Shown here: positions 9,071 through 16,302 of the stretch, piece by piece
Numbering within the stretch: position 1 is the stretch's first letter
How the letters are laid out: the number at the start of each line of letters is the position of its first letter
Notes under the pieces: model-generated
What the model was told of the DNA's origin: nothing
Seen by the model: the letters and a program-made list of their open reading frames with translations, nothing else
Database searches by the model: none
Translations under genes and position numbers: made by a program
From: VXRJ01 sp965246995
Lineage (GTDB): Bacteria; Acidobacteriota; Vicinamibacteria; Vicinamibacterales; UBA8438
Length of the DNA: 64,000 bases
Direction of reading: 5' to 3'
Assembly: GCA_965246995.1 (NCBI GenBank)
Contig: OZ252008.1
Span: 1,550,001-1,614,000 of the forward strand

Positions 9071-9585
9071 GAGCCCGATCCTTCAGCCATGCCGGCATCA
9101 CCGTCCGCAACTTCAATGCCGCCGTCCGCTTCTACTGGGACGTCTTCCGCTGCCCGCTGGTCGGCGTCGCCGATCAGCCGCCCGATCGCGTCAAGAGCTT
9201 TTTCGGCGTTGGCGCGGACGTCGATGCCCCAAGCTGCAAGGTGGGCTGGATCCGCGTTCCGGGCGGCGGCATTATCGAGATCTTCGAGTTTCAGCCGCAG
9301 CAGCCGGCGGTCGAGATTCCCTGGAACCGGATCGGCATCACGCATATCGCGTTCAACGTCCGCGGCATCCACCGCTGGCACGGCTACCTGACCTCCAAGG
9401 GAGTCGAGTGCGTCAGCCCTCCGGAGCAGTCCCCGCGCGGGCACTGGTTCTTCTTCGCGAAGGACATGGACGGCAACCTGATCGAGATGATGGACCTCGG
9501 CTGGATGTACCACGTCCTCGGCTGGCTCGGTCCCCTCGGCGGCTGGATCTTCCGCCGCGGCATGTACAAGCAGTATTACGAATAG
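9067..9585 (+). CDS. VOC (glyoxalase/dioxygenase-fold) protein
   Basis: This 172-residue single-unit VOC protein starts at ATG 9067, whose A-T-G-A overlaps the stop of the GMC gene, so translation is coupled. The two beta-alpha-beta-beta-beta modules are seen as SHAGITVRNFNAAVRFY with IIEIFEF, and ITHIAFNVRGIHRW with DMDGNLIEMMDLG. The usual metal ligands (His8, a Glu in each module, and the central His) are present. The C-terminal tail WMYHVLGWLGPLGGWIF is unusually aromatic. VOC proteins act as isomerases, lyases, dioxygenases or resistance proteins. Placement here suggests action on the product of the two oxidoreductases. Confidence 0.88.
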   Translation: MRARSFSHAGITVRNFNAAVRFYWDVFRCPLVGVADQPPDRVKSFFGVGADVDAPSCKVGWIRVPGGGIIEIFEFQPQQPAVEIPWNRIGITHIAFNVRGIHRWHGYLTSKGVECVSPPEQSPRGHWFFFAKDMDGNLIEMMDLGWMYHVLGWLGPLGGWIFRRGMYKQYYE

Positions 9586-9635
9586 TCGGTGCGCGGCGGG
9601 TATGCGGGCGCCCGCCGGCCGCGCACGGCCGGGGC

Positions 9636-9641
9636 TATAAT
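9636..9641 (+). promoter_or_regulatory. Perfect -10 box (TATAAT) for a probable leaderless transcript
   Basis: TATAAT ends 6 nt before ATG 9648, so the expected transcription start coincides with the start codon. No Shine-Dalgarno sequence lies between them and no good -35 is visible. This is the classic layout of a leaderless mRNA. Confidence 0.7.
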
Positions 9642-9647
9642 CCCGGC

Positions 9648-10736
9648 ATGCTGACGCGCCGATCATTCCTGGCCGGAACCCTCGCCGCTGCAACCGCGCC
9701 CGCGCTGGCGGGCTGCGGCAGCCCGCCATCGACCGACATGCCGGCCGAGGACTCGGCCGCAGCGTCTGGCGCTGCGCCGGCGCCTGACGCGGCGGCCGCC
9801 GGCCCTCCCATTCCGGTCAACGCGTGGAACCACATGACGCTGACCGTGACCGACATCGGCCGGTCCCTCGAGTTCTACCAGGGCCTGTTCGGTCTCACCC
9901 TTGCCGCGCGACAGGCGCAGACGCTGATCCTGCGCGTCGGCGACGGCCCGCAGTTCATCGCGCTCGGCGGTGGCCGCCCCGACGCGCGGCCGCACATCAA
10001 CCACACCTGCCTCACGGTCGACAACTTCGAGGACGACCGCCTGGTTGGCATCCTGGGCGAGCATGGCGTTGCGCAGGTTGCGCAGCCTTCCGACGCCGGC
10101 CCGAACACCGTCCGCATCCGGATGCGCGGCGCGGAGTTCGGTGGCCATCCGGACGGCACCCCGGAGCTCTATATCGCCGACCCCGATGGCATCGTCGTGC
10201 AGTTGCAGGACAATACCTACTGCGGTGGGGAAGGCCTGCTGGGCGAGTTGTGCGATGCGCCCGAGCCGGCCCCGGGCGATGGCCTGATCACCCTCCGGGA
10301 GATCAATCATTTCACCGTCTTCGTGCCGGATCAGCAGCGCTCCATCGCGTTCTACCAGGAACTGTTCGGCATGCCGATCACGCGGTATCAGGGCACGCTT
10401 CCGGTCCTTTCGGTCGGCGCGGACAACCAGTTCCTCGCGTTGGCACAGGGGCCGGGCGAGCCGCGCATTCATCACGCGTCTCTGGCGATGGAGAACTTCC
10501 AGCACGAAGAAGTGATGGCGACCCTCGAGTCCCATGGCATCCATCCGCGACCGGAGGGGGCCGAAGGTCCGCCGGGACCGCTCGAGTCGTACGTCACGAT
10601 GCGGATGCCGGATCGGGGCGGCGCGCCCGACGGCACGCCGGAACTCTATTTCACGGACCCGGACGGCATTCTCATCCAGTTACAGGATGTGCGGTATTGT
10701 GGTGGCGGCGGATACCTCGGCGACGTCTGCACATAG
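9648..10736 (+). CDS. Tat-exported lipoprotein with two VOC domains
   Basis: The 362-residue protein begins MLTRRSFLAGTLAAATAP with a twin-arginine (TRRSFL) signal that ends in a lipobox (ALAGC), followed by a low-complexity Ala/Pro linker. Two complete VOC domains follow: WNHMTLTVTDIGRSLEFYQ to the DPDGIVVQLQD strand, and INHFTVFVPDQQRSIAFYQ to DPDGILIQLQD. Each ends in a CGG-containing tail (YCGGEG, YCGGGG). Tat export implies folding in the cytoplasm, often with a bound metal. It probably acts at the cell envelope as a dioxygenase- or lyase-like enzyme; the substrate is unknown. The ATG at 9648 is chosen because the signal peptide starts there and a -10 box lies just upstream. Confidence 0.9.
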   Translation: MLTRRSFLAGTLAAATAPALAGCGSPPSTDMPAEDSAAASGAAPAPDAAAAGPPIPVNAWNHMTLTVTDIGRSLEFYQGLFGLTLAARQAQTLILRVGDGPQFIALGGGRPDARPHINHTCLTVDNFEDDRLVGILGEHGVAQVAQPSDAGPNTVRIRMRGAEFGGHPDGTPELYIADPDGIVVQLQDNTYCGGEGLLGELCDAPEPAPGDGLITLREINHFTVFVPDQQRSIAFYQELFGMPITRYQGTLPVLSVGADNQFLALAQGPGEPRIHHASLAMENFQHEEVMATLESHGIHPRPEGAEGPPGPLESYVTMRMPDRGGAPDGTPELYFTDPDGILIQLQDVRYCGGGGYLGDVCT

Positions 10737-10800
10737 CAGGGCGGCGCAGCGGCAGGGGAGAACGGACGGTACGGTCAGCTGGACCGAAGGAGACGAGACG

Positions 10801-11502
10801 ATGACGATGCAGCATATGCGGCGGAACGCGGTGGCGGCCGGCTTGGCCGTTGTGATGGCGGTGGTGGCGGCGGCAATGACGTCGCTCGTCGTGTCGGATA
10901 CCGCAGCGGCGCAGGAGCCGGAGATGACCTTCTTCATCACCAGCCGCGGTCTTGGTGATGGCGCCAACCTGGGCGGACTCGCGGGGGCGGACGGGCATTG
11001 CCAGAACCTGGCGGCGGCGGCCGGCGCCGGCGACAAGACCTGGCGTGCCTATCTGAGCACGCAGGGTCCGAACGCGGTCAACGCACGTGACCGGATCGGC
11101 GACGGCCCATGGCATGGGCAAGACACCCGCCGGCAGATCGCGGCCGATCTTGGCTGGCTGCATGGTGGCACGATCGAACAGGCCAGGATCGGCAACGCCG
11201 TCGGCAAGAACATGGCGCTGACCGAAGAAGGCAATCCGGTGAACGGCGTCGGCGACTCGCCGAACCAGCACGATATTCTGACCGGGAGCCGCCCGGACGG
11301 GACGGCGTTCCCGGCCGGCGAGGACCACACCTGCAGCAACTGGACCAGCAACGGCGACGGGTCCGCGCAGGTGGGTCACTCCGATCGGCAAGGGGGCGGC
11401 AACAGCAGTTGGAACTCGACGCACCCGAGCCGCGGCTGCAGCCAGGAGAACCTCGTCGGCACCGGCGGAGCCGGTCTCTTCTACTGCTTCGCCACTGACT
11501 AG
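10801..11502 (+). CDS. Secreted lectin-like / DUF1554-type protein
   Basis: The 233-residue protein has a signal peptide (VAAGLAVVMAVVAAAMTSLVV, cleavage near AAA-QE). The mature part reads TFFITSRGLGDGANLGGLAG, then ADGHCQNLAAAAGAGDKTWRA, and ends with CSNWTS, CSQEN and FYCFATD. The GADxxCQ...KTWRAYLS pattern is that of the collagen-endostatin/DUF1554-like lectin fold often annotated simply as lectin in environmental genomes. Four conserved cysteines in the mature part suggest two disulfides and an extracytoplasmic location. AGGAGA lies 9 nt before ATG 10801. It may bind carbohydrate at the cell surface, but no ligand can be inferred. Confidence 0.8.
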   Translation: MTMQHMRRNAVAAGLAVVMAVVAAAMTSLVVSDTAAAQEPEMTFFITSRGLGDGANLGGLAGADGHCQNLAAAAGAGDKTWRAYLSTQGPNAVNARDRIGDGPWHGQDTRRQIAADLGWLHGGTIEQARIGNAVGKNMALTEEGNPVNGVGDSPNQHDILTGSRPDGTAFPAGEDHTCSNWTSNGDGSAQVGHSDRQGGGNSSWNSTHPSRGCSQENLVGTGGAGLFYCFATD

Positions 11503-11527
11503 GCGCGCCCTGGCGGGCGCGCCTTCT
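11502..11527 (+). terminator. Hairpin terminator-like element after the lectin gene
   Basis: GGCGCGCCC, loop TGGC, GGGCGCGCC forms a perfect 9-bp stem that begins on the last base of the stop codon and is followed by TTCT. The T-tract is short, so termination efficiency is uncertain. Confidence 0.6.
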
Positions 11528-11548
11528 GGCGCAGAATCCTGGAGGACC

Positions 11549-12223
11549 ATGATGCAGGAACGTCCGCGCATCGGTGCGCTTCACGCTCTGGCGAACGCGA
11601 TTCCGACGACGGATGATGCGTTCGCCCGGGTCTGGCCGGAGGCCGAGGTGGCGCATCTCCTCGACGGCTCGCTCTACCTCGACCGCAACGCGGGCACGAT
11701 CGACGACGCCGAGACGGGAGCCCGCATCGACCGGCTGATCCGCTACAGCGCGTCGACCGGGGTGCAGGCGATCATCGTCACCGGTTCGTTCTTCGGGGAT
11801 TTCGCCAAGGCGTCGCGCCGCAGCGTCAACGTGCCGGTCGCCACCAGCTTCGACGGCATCATCGAGCGCGCGCTCTCGCTCGGGATGGACCATCCGCTGC
11901 ACATTCTGTCCACCGCGCCCGCTTCGGCCCCGTTCCTCGCGGAGGCGCTGCAGGCAGAAGCCGCCACCCAGTCGGTCGACGTCAATGTCACGACCGCGCA
12001 TGTGCCGGGCGCCATGGACGGCCTCCTCGGTGGTAACCCGGAGCAGCACGACGAGCTGCTCCTCGAGGCGGTCCGTGCGACACCTTCCGGCGCCGCCGTC
12101 CTCTTCGCGCAGTTCTCGATGGAGCGGACCCTCCCCGCCGCGGATGCCGCAAGAGAGAGCCCGGTCATCGGGCCTGCCAGCGAGGGGATCCGGAGACTAC
12201 GGCACCTGGTTACCGGCCAGTAG
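11549..12223 (+). CDS. Asp/Glu racemase-like protein lacking both catalytic cysteines
   Basis: This 224-residue protein has the overall pattern of the aspartate/glutamate racemase and arylmalonate decarboxylase superfamily: IGALHALANAIP at the N-terminus, then AIIVTGSFFGDF near residue 73 and AAVLFAQFSMERTLPAA near residue 187. In racemases each of the last two segments carries the catalytic cysteine (CTS- and CAG-type motifs). Here the positions are Gly/Ser and Gln, and the protein has no cysteine at all. Either it catalyses a different reaction or it is a binding protein. GGAGG precedes the tandem ATGs at 11549/11552. The gene ends just before a short palindromic repeat that separates it from the convergent YbjQ gene. 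Confidence 0.8.
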   Translation: MMQERPRIGALHALANAIPTTDDAFARVWPEAEVAHLLDGSLYLDRNAGTIDDAETGARIDRLIRYSASTGVQAIIVTGSFFGDFAKASRRSVNVPVATSFDGIIERALSLGMDHPLHILSTAPASAPFLAEALQAEAATQSVDVNVTTAHVPGAMDGLLGGNPEQHDELLLEAVRATPSGAAVLFAQFSMERTLPAADAARESPVIGPASEGIRRLRHLVTGQ

Positions 12224-12226
12224 CGC

Positions 12227-12294
12227 CTGGGAGCCCGTGGTGAAACCCCGCGTCGCCGCTCGAATGTAGCGGGGGTTTCACCACGGGCTCCTAG
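12227..12294. repeat. CTAG-ended inverted-repeat element, minimal copy (68 bp)
   Basis: This copy is almost only the two terminal repeats: GGAGCCCGTGGTGAAACCCC and its reverse complement around a ~20-base centre. It ends CTAG on the right and CTGG on the left. The right-hand CTAG supplies the TAG stop codon of the convergent YbjQ gene. As RNA it would form a ~20-bp hairpin between two converging genes and could terminate both. Confidence 0.9.
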
Positions 12295-12608
12295 ATGGTG
12301 ACGGCGGTGCCGCTGACGCAGACCATCAGCATCGACCCGCCCTTGCCCACCACCTCGTAGTCGAGGTCAATCCCCACGACGGCGTTGCCGCCCTGGCGCT
12401 GAGCCGCCTCGCCCATTTCCTTCAGGGCAATCTCGCGGGCCTTCTGGAGTTCCTGTTCGTAGGCGGCCGACCGTCCGCCGACTATGTCGCGGATGCCGGC
12501 GAAGAAATCCTTGATGATGTTCGCCCCGACGATCGCTTCGCCGGTAACGATCCCGTGATACTGGCGAATGCTCTTGCCCTCGATCCCGGGCGTGGTGGTC
12601 ATGATCAT
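12291..12608 (-). CDS. YbjQ/UPF0145 family protein
   Basis: The 105-residue protein matches the UPF0145 (YbjQ) family over its whole length. Visible motifs are VTGEAIVGANIIKDFFAGIR, DIVGGRSAAYE, GGNAVVGIDLDYE and SMLMVCVSGTAV. The family forms a pentameric beta ring annotated as a putative heavy-metal-binding domain; its cellular role is not established. AGGAGG lies upstream of ATG 12608, with a second in-frame ATG two codons later. Its stop codon TAG comes from the palindromic element at 12227-12294. The 156-bp gap to the rightward gene at 12765 is a divergent promoter region. Confidence 0.93.
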   Translation of the reverse strand: MIMTTTPGIEGKSIRQYHGIVTGEAIVGANIIKDFFAGIRDIVGGRSAAYEQELQKAREIALKEMGEAAQRQGGNAVVGIDLDYEVVGKGGSMLMVCVSGTAVTI

Positions 12609-12764
12609 GGATGTCTCGTCTCCTCCTTGCTTCTATGGACGTGAATCGGCCAGGAAGGTTCCTGACCGCGGACCGACGGGACTGTATCCCCTGGGAGCTT
12701 GCGGCGCGCCCGTAGTAGGATGAGCGTCGGCGGGAACACGGAACCGGTAACGGAGGGTGTCATC

Positions 12765-13772
12765 ATGACCGTTCGATTCTGTGCGTTGAAAGCGGCGGCG
12801 ATCGTATCGGTCGTCATGCTCGGACTGGCGGCGGCTCCCGGTGCGGCGCTGGCCCAGCAGGATGCCGAGGCGCCCCGGACAGCGTGGGGTGCGCCGGATC
12901 TGAATGGCGTCTGGGACTTCCGGACACTGACGCCGTTCGAGCGGTCGGAGGAACTGGCCGATCGGGCGACCTGGACCGCGGAGGAAGCAGCCGCGTTCGA
13001 AGCGGACCGTCTCGCCTTCTTCGAAATCCGTGACGATCAGGAGCCGGCCGACGGGGTCGGCAACTACAACCAGTTCTGGTTCGATCCGGGCGAAACGGTG
13101 AGCGACACGAACCAGACGTCGCTCGTCGTGGATCCGCCCAACGGGCGGGTCCCGCCGCTCAACGCGGACGCGGCGGCGAAGCAGGCGGAGAGGGACCGGG
13201 CGCGCGAAGGGGTGGACCGCCATGAGCCGACCTACGGCGGTTTCGTCGAAGACCTCGGGTCCGGCATGTTCGCCGTCCGCTGCATCCTCGGCTTCAATTC
13301 CGGCCCGCCGATGACGCCGGGCGGCTACAACCAGAACGTGCAGATCGTGCAGACGCCTGACCATGTCGTCCTGTTGAACGAGATGGTGCACAGCTCGCGC
13401 GTTGTCCCGCTCGACGGACGTCCGCACCTGCCCGATGGCGTGCGGCAGTGGATGGGCGACTCGCGGGGGCGCTGGGAAGGCGAGACGCTGGTGGTCGAGA
13501 CCACCAACTTTCTCCGGGAGACCAGCTTCCGCGCCGGTGTCACCACGGCCGACCTCCACCTCGTCGAACGCTTCACGCGCGTCTCCGACGGGACGTTGAT
13601 GTACGAGGTGACGGCCGAGGATCCGGGCGCGTGGGATCAGCCCTGGACCTACCGGTTGCCGATGACGAAGAACGAGTTTCCGATCTTCGAGTACGCCTGT
13701 CACGAGGGAAACTACGGCCTGACCAACATCCTTGCCGGCGCGCGCGAAGAGGAGGCGGCGGCCGGCCGCTAG
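12765..13772 (+). CDS. Secreted PDLxGxxD-type conserved protein (copy 1)
   Basis: The 335-residue protein has a signal peptide (LKAAAIVSVVMLGLAAAPGA, cleavage at ALA-QQ). The mature N-terminus carries GAPDLNGVWDFRTLTPFER, the hallmark of a large secreted family in Acidobacteriota with no assigned function. Other conserved blocks are YNQFWFD, SLVVDPPNGRVPPLN, RCILGFNSGPP, VHSSRVVPLDG, GRWEGETLVVETTNF, LHLVERFTRVSDGTLMYEV and YACHEGNYGLTNIL. The next gene is a clear paralogue with the same blocks in the same order. CGGAGGG ends 7 nt before ATG 12765. The protein is probably periplasmic; conserved Trp, Glu and His residues hint at ligand binding, but I do not assign an activity. Confidence 0.88.
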   Translation: MTVRFCALKAAAIVSVVMLGLAAAPGAALAQQDAEAPRTAWGAPDLNGVWDFRTLTPFERSEELADRATWTAEEAAAFEADRLAFFEIRDDQEPADGVGNYNQFWFDPGETVSDTNQTSLVVDPPNGRVPPLNADAAAKQAERDRAREGVDRHEPTYGGFVEDLGSGMFAVRCILGFNSGPPMTPGGYNQNVQIVQTPDHVVLLNEMVHSSRVVPLDGRPHLPDGVRQWMGDSRGRWEGETLVVETTNFLRETSFRAGVTTADLHLVERFTRVSDGTLMYEVTAEDPGAWDQPWTYRLPMTKNEFPIFEYACHEGNYGLTNILAGAREEEAAAGR

Positions 13773-13782
13773 GAGCCAGGTG

Positions 13783-14910
13783 ATGAGCCGTCGACTTGTC
13801 GCCGCGGTCCTTGTGGCGGGGTTGGCCTTGCCGGGGGCAGCGATGGGACAGGACGGTGTTCCACGCACCACCAGCGGCAAGCCCGATCTTTCGGGTACCT
13901 ACGATACGGCGACGCTGACGCCTTTGCAGCGGCCGCAGCGGTTCGGCACGCGAGCGACACTGACGGCGGAAGAGGCGGCGCTCGTCGAGTCCGACCCCGG
14001 CGTCCTCAGGACGCTGTTCGACATCGCGCCGGGCGGATCCGACGAGCGGCGCGAAGCCCGCAATGCCGCCAGCGGCGCGCAGGAAGCGGTGCAGGCAGCG
14101 CCACCGGCCGGCGGTGACGGCTCCGGCGGGGCGGCCGGCAACGTCGGCGGCTACAACACCTTCTGGATCGATCGGGGCACCGGCGTTTTCCAGATCGATG
14201 GCGAGTGGAGAACCTCGATCATCACGGATCCGCAGGACGGGCGGCGCCCACCCCTGACCGACGCAGTGCGGGCGCGGGCGGCGGAACGGGCCCGTTTTTT
14301 CCGCCCCAACACCGGGACCGCATGGTGGCTCGAGGACGACCTCGATGCGCCTGGCCCCTACGACGATCCGGAGATCCGGCCACTCGCCGAGCGCTGTCTC
14401 CTCGGGTTCGGCTCGGTGGCCGGACCACCCATGCTGCCCGTGCTTTACAACAACCTCAAGAAGATCGTCCAGACCGACGACTACGTGGTCATTTACGTCG
14501 AAATGGTCCACGATGCGCGCATCGTGCGGATGAACCAGGAGCACGCGCCGCCGGAGATCCGGAGCTGGCTCGGCGATTCGGTAGGTCACTGGGAGGGCGA
14601 CACGCTGGTCGTCGACACCACGAACTTCAACGAAACTCCGGCGCTCGGCGGGGCGTCGCGCAACCTGCATGTGGTGGAGCGGTTCACCCGGATCGGGCCG
14701 GACGCGCTGCTGTATCGGTTCACCGTCGAAGACCCGACCGTCTGGACCGAGCCCTGGAGCGGCGAGTACGTCTGGCCGGCCACGAATGACCGGGTCTACG
14801 AGTACGCCTGCCACGAGGCGAACTATTCGTTCCGCGGCATTCTCGGCGGGGCGCGAATTCTCGAGCAGGACGCCCGCGCGGCGGCGGAAACGGCCGGCGG
14901 GCGCGACTGA
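13783..14910 (+). CDS. Secreted PDLxGxxD-type conserved protein (copy 2)
   Basis: The 375-residue protein is a paralogue of the preceding gene. It has a signal peptide (VAAVLVAGLALPGAAMGQ), then GKPDLSGTYDTATLTPLQR, YNTFWIDRG, SIITDPQDGRRPPLT, RCLLGFGSVAGPPM, VHDARIVRMN, GHWEGDTLVVDTTNFNE, LHVVERFTRIGPDALLYRF and YACHEANYSFRGILGGAR. It differs from copy 1 by a Gly/Ala-rich insertion of ~40 residues near positions 95-125. AGGAG is spaced 7 nt from ATG 13783 and the gap to copy 1 is 10 bp, so the pair is an operon formed by tandem duplication. No enzymatic role is assigned. Confidence 0.88.
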   Translation: MSRRLVAAVLVAGLALPGAAMGQDGVPRTTSGKPDLSGTYDTATLTPLQRPQRFGTRATLTAEEAALVESDPGVLRTLFDIAPGGSDERREARNAASGAQEAVQAAPPAGGDGSGGAAGNVGGYNTFWIDRGTGVFQIDGEWRTSIITDPQDGRRPPLTDAVRARAAERARFFRPNTGTAWWLEDDLDAPGPYDDPEIRPLAERCLLGFGSVAGPPMLPVLYNNLKKIVQTDDYVVIYVEMVHDARIVRMNQEHAPPEIRSWLGDSVGHWEGDTLVVDTTNFNETPALGGASRNLHVVERFTRIGPDALLYRFTVEDPTVWTEPWSGEYVWPATNDRVYEYACHEANYSFRGILGGARILEQDARAAAETAGGRD

Positions 14911-14934
14911 TTCTCCAGGACGGAGGGGAGCCCG

Positions 14935-16290
14935 GTGCGCAAGACCACGAGTTTGCTGTGGGTAGTTCTGTTCGCAATGGCGGCGGCCACCGGCCCGTCC
15001 GCCCAGGACTGGCCAGAATGGCGAGGCGCCGGCCGCCTCGGCGTCTGGACCGAGACCGGGATTGTCGAGGATCTCCCGGACGAACTCCTCGTCCGCTGGC
15101 GGACACCGGTCCGCTCCGGCTATTCCGGTCCCGCGGTGGCGGACGGCCGGGTCTTCCTCACTGATTGGCAAGAGGATCCGGACTCGCGAACCCTCGATGG
15201 CACAGAGCGGGTGGTGGCGCTCGACGAGGAGACGGGTGAAGTGCTCTGGACGCACGAGTGGCAGACCAGCTACCGGATGCTGTCGGTCGCCTATGCGCTC
15301 GGCCCGCGGGCGACGCCGACGGTCGACGGCGACCGCGTCTATGTCGTCGGCGGCACCGGGCGCCTCTTCTGCTTCAACGTCGAAACCGGCGACATGCTCT
15401 GGCAGAAGGATTACGTAGCGGAGTACGACACCAGCGTCCCGGTCTGGGGAGTCGTCAGTTCGCCACTCGTTGACGGCGACCGTCTCATCACGGTGGTGGG
15501 CGGCGAGCCGGACGCGCTCGTGGTGGCATTCAACAAGCACACCGGCGAGGAGATCTGGCGCGCCATCGAGACCGGCACCGAGATGGGCTACGCGCAGCCG
15601 GTCATCTACGAGGCGGGCGGCGTCCGGCAACTGATCATCTGGCACCCGCAGGCGCTCGCCTCGCTCGACCCGGAGACGGGCGAGCTCTACTGGGAGCAGC
15701 CGTGGGAGGTCTCGATGGGCCTCACCGTGGCGACGCCGGTCCGGAGCGGCGACTACCTGCTGGTGTCGCAGCTCTTCAACGGGTCGATGATGGTGCGCCT
15801 CAGCCGGGACCGCCCGGCCGCGACGCACCTCTGGCAGGGGCAGAGCCGGAGTGAGTTACCGGGCGAGACCGACACGATCCATGCGATGGTGACGACGCCG
15901 GTGGTCGTCGGCGACTACGTCTATGGCCTCGACAGCTATGGCGAGCTGCGCGCCCTCGACGCTCGGACCGGGCAGCGGATCTGGATGAGTCCCGACCTGG
16001 CGCCGCAGGCGCGCTGGAGTACCGCGTTCCTGGTGCAGCACGAGGACCGCTGGCTGGTGAACAACGAAGAGGGGTACCTGATCCTGGCGCAGTTCACGCC
16101 GGAGGGCTACGTCGAGCTGGACCGGACGCGGCTCATCGAGCCCACCTCGACGTCCGGGACCCGGACGCCGCACGGTCGCATAGCCGCGCGCATCGTCAAC
16201 TGGTCGCACCCGGCGTACGCGAACGGTCATATCATTCACCGGAACGACCGCGAGATCATCCGGGTGTCGCTGCGCGCAGCGGACTACTGA
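14935..16290 (+). CDS. Secreted PQQ-like beta-propeller protein
   Basis: The 451-residue protein starts on GTG 14935 behind GGAGGGGAG and has a short signal peptide (WVVLFAMAAATGPSAQ). It consists of PQQ-like propeller blades, each with the tail motif [A/D]xxTGxxxW: ALDEETGEVLWTHEW, FNVETGDMLWQKDY, FNKHTGEEIWRAI, LDPETGELYWEQPW and LDARTGQRIWMS. The PQQ-dehydrogenase active-site signatures and a heme motif are absent, so it is more likely a scaffold or binding propeller than a quinoprotein dehydrogenase. It follows the PDLxGxxD pair by 24 bp and precedes the serine hydrolase by 12 bp. Confidence 0.9.
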   Translation: MRKTTSLLWVVLFAMAAATGPSAQDWPEWRGAGRLGVWTETGIVEDLPDELLVRWRTPVRSGYSGPAVADGRVFLTDWQEDPDSRTLDGTERVVALDEETGEVLWTHEWQTSYRMLSVAYALGPRATPTVDGDRVYVVGGTGRLFCFNVETGDMLWQKDYVAEYDTSVPVWGVVSSPLVDGDRLITVVGGEPDALVVAFNKHTGEEIWRAIETGTEMGYAQPVIYEAGGVRQLIIWHPQALASLDPETGELYWEQPWEVSMGLTVATPVRSGDYLLVSQLFNGSMMVRLSRDRPAATHLWQGQSRSELPGETDTIHAMVTTPVVVGDYVYGLDSYGELRALDARTGQRIWMSPDLAPQARWSTAFLVQHEDRWLVNNEEGYLILAQFTPEGYVELDRTRLIEPTSTSGTRTPHGRIAARIVNWSHPAYANGHIIHRNDREIIRVSLRAADY

Positions 16291-16302
16291 GGGAGACAAG
16301 TG

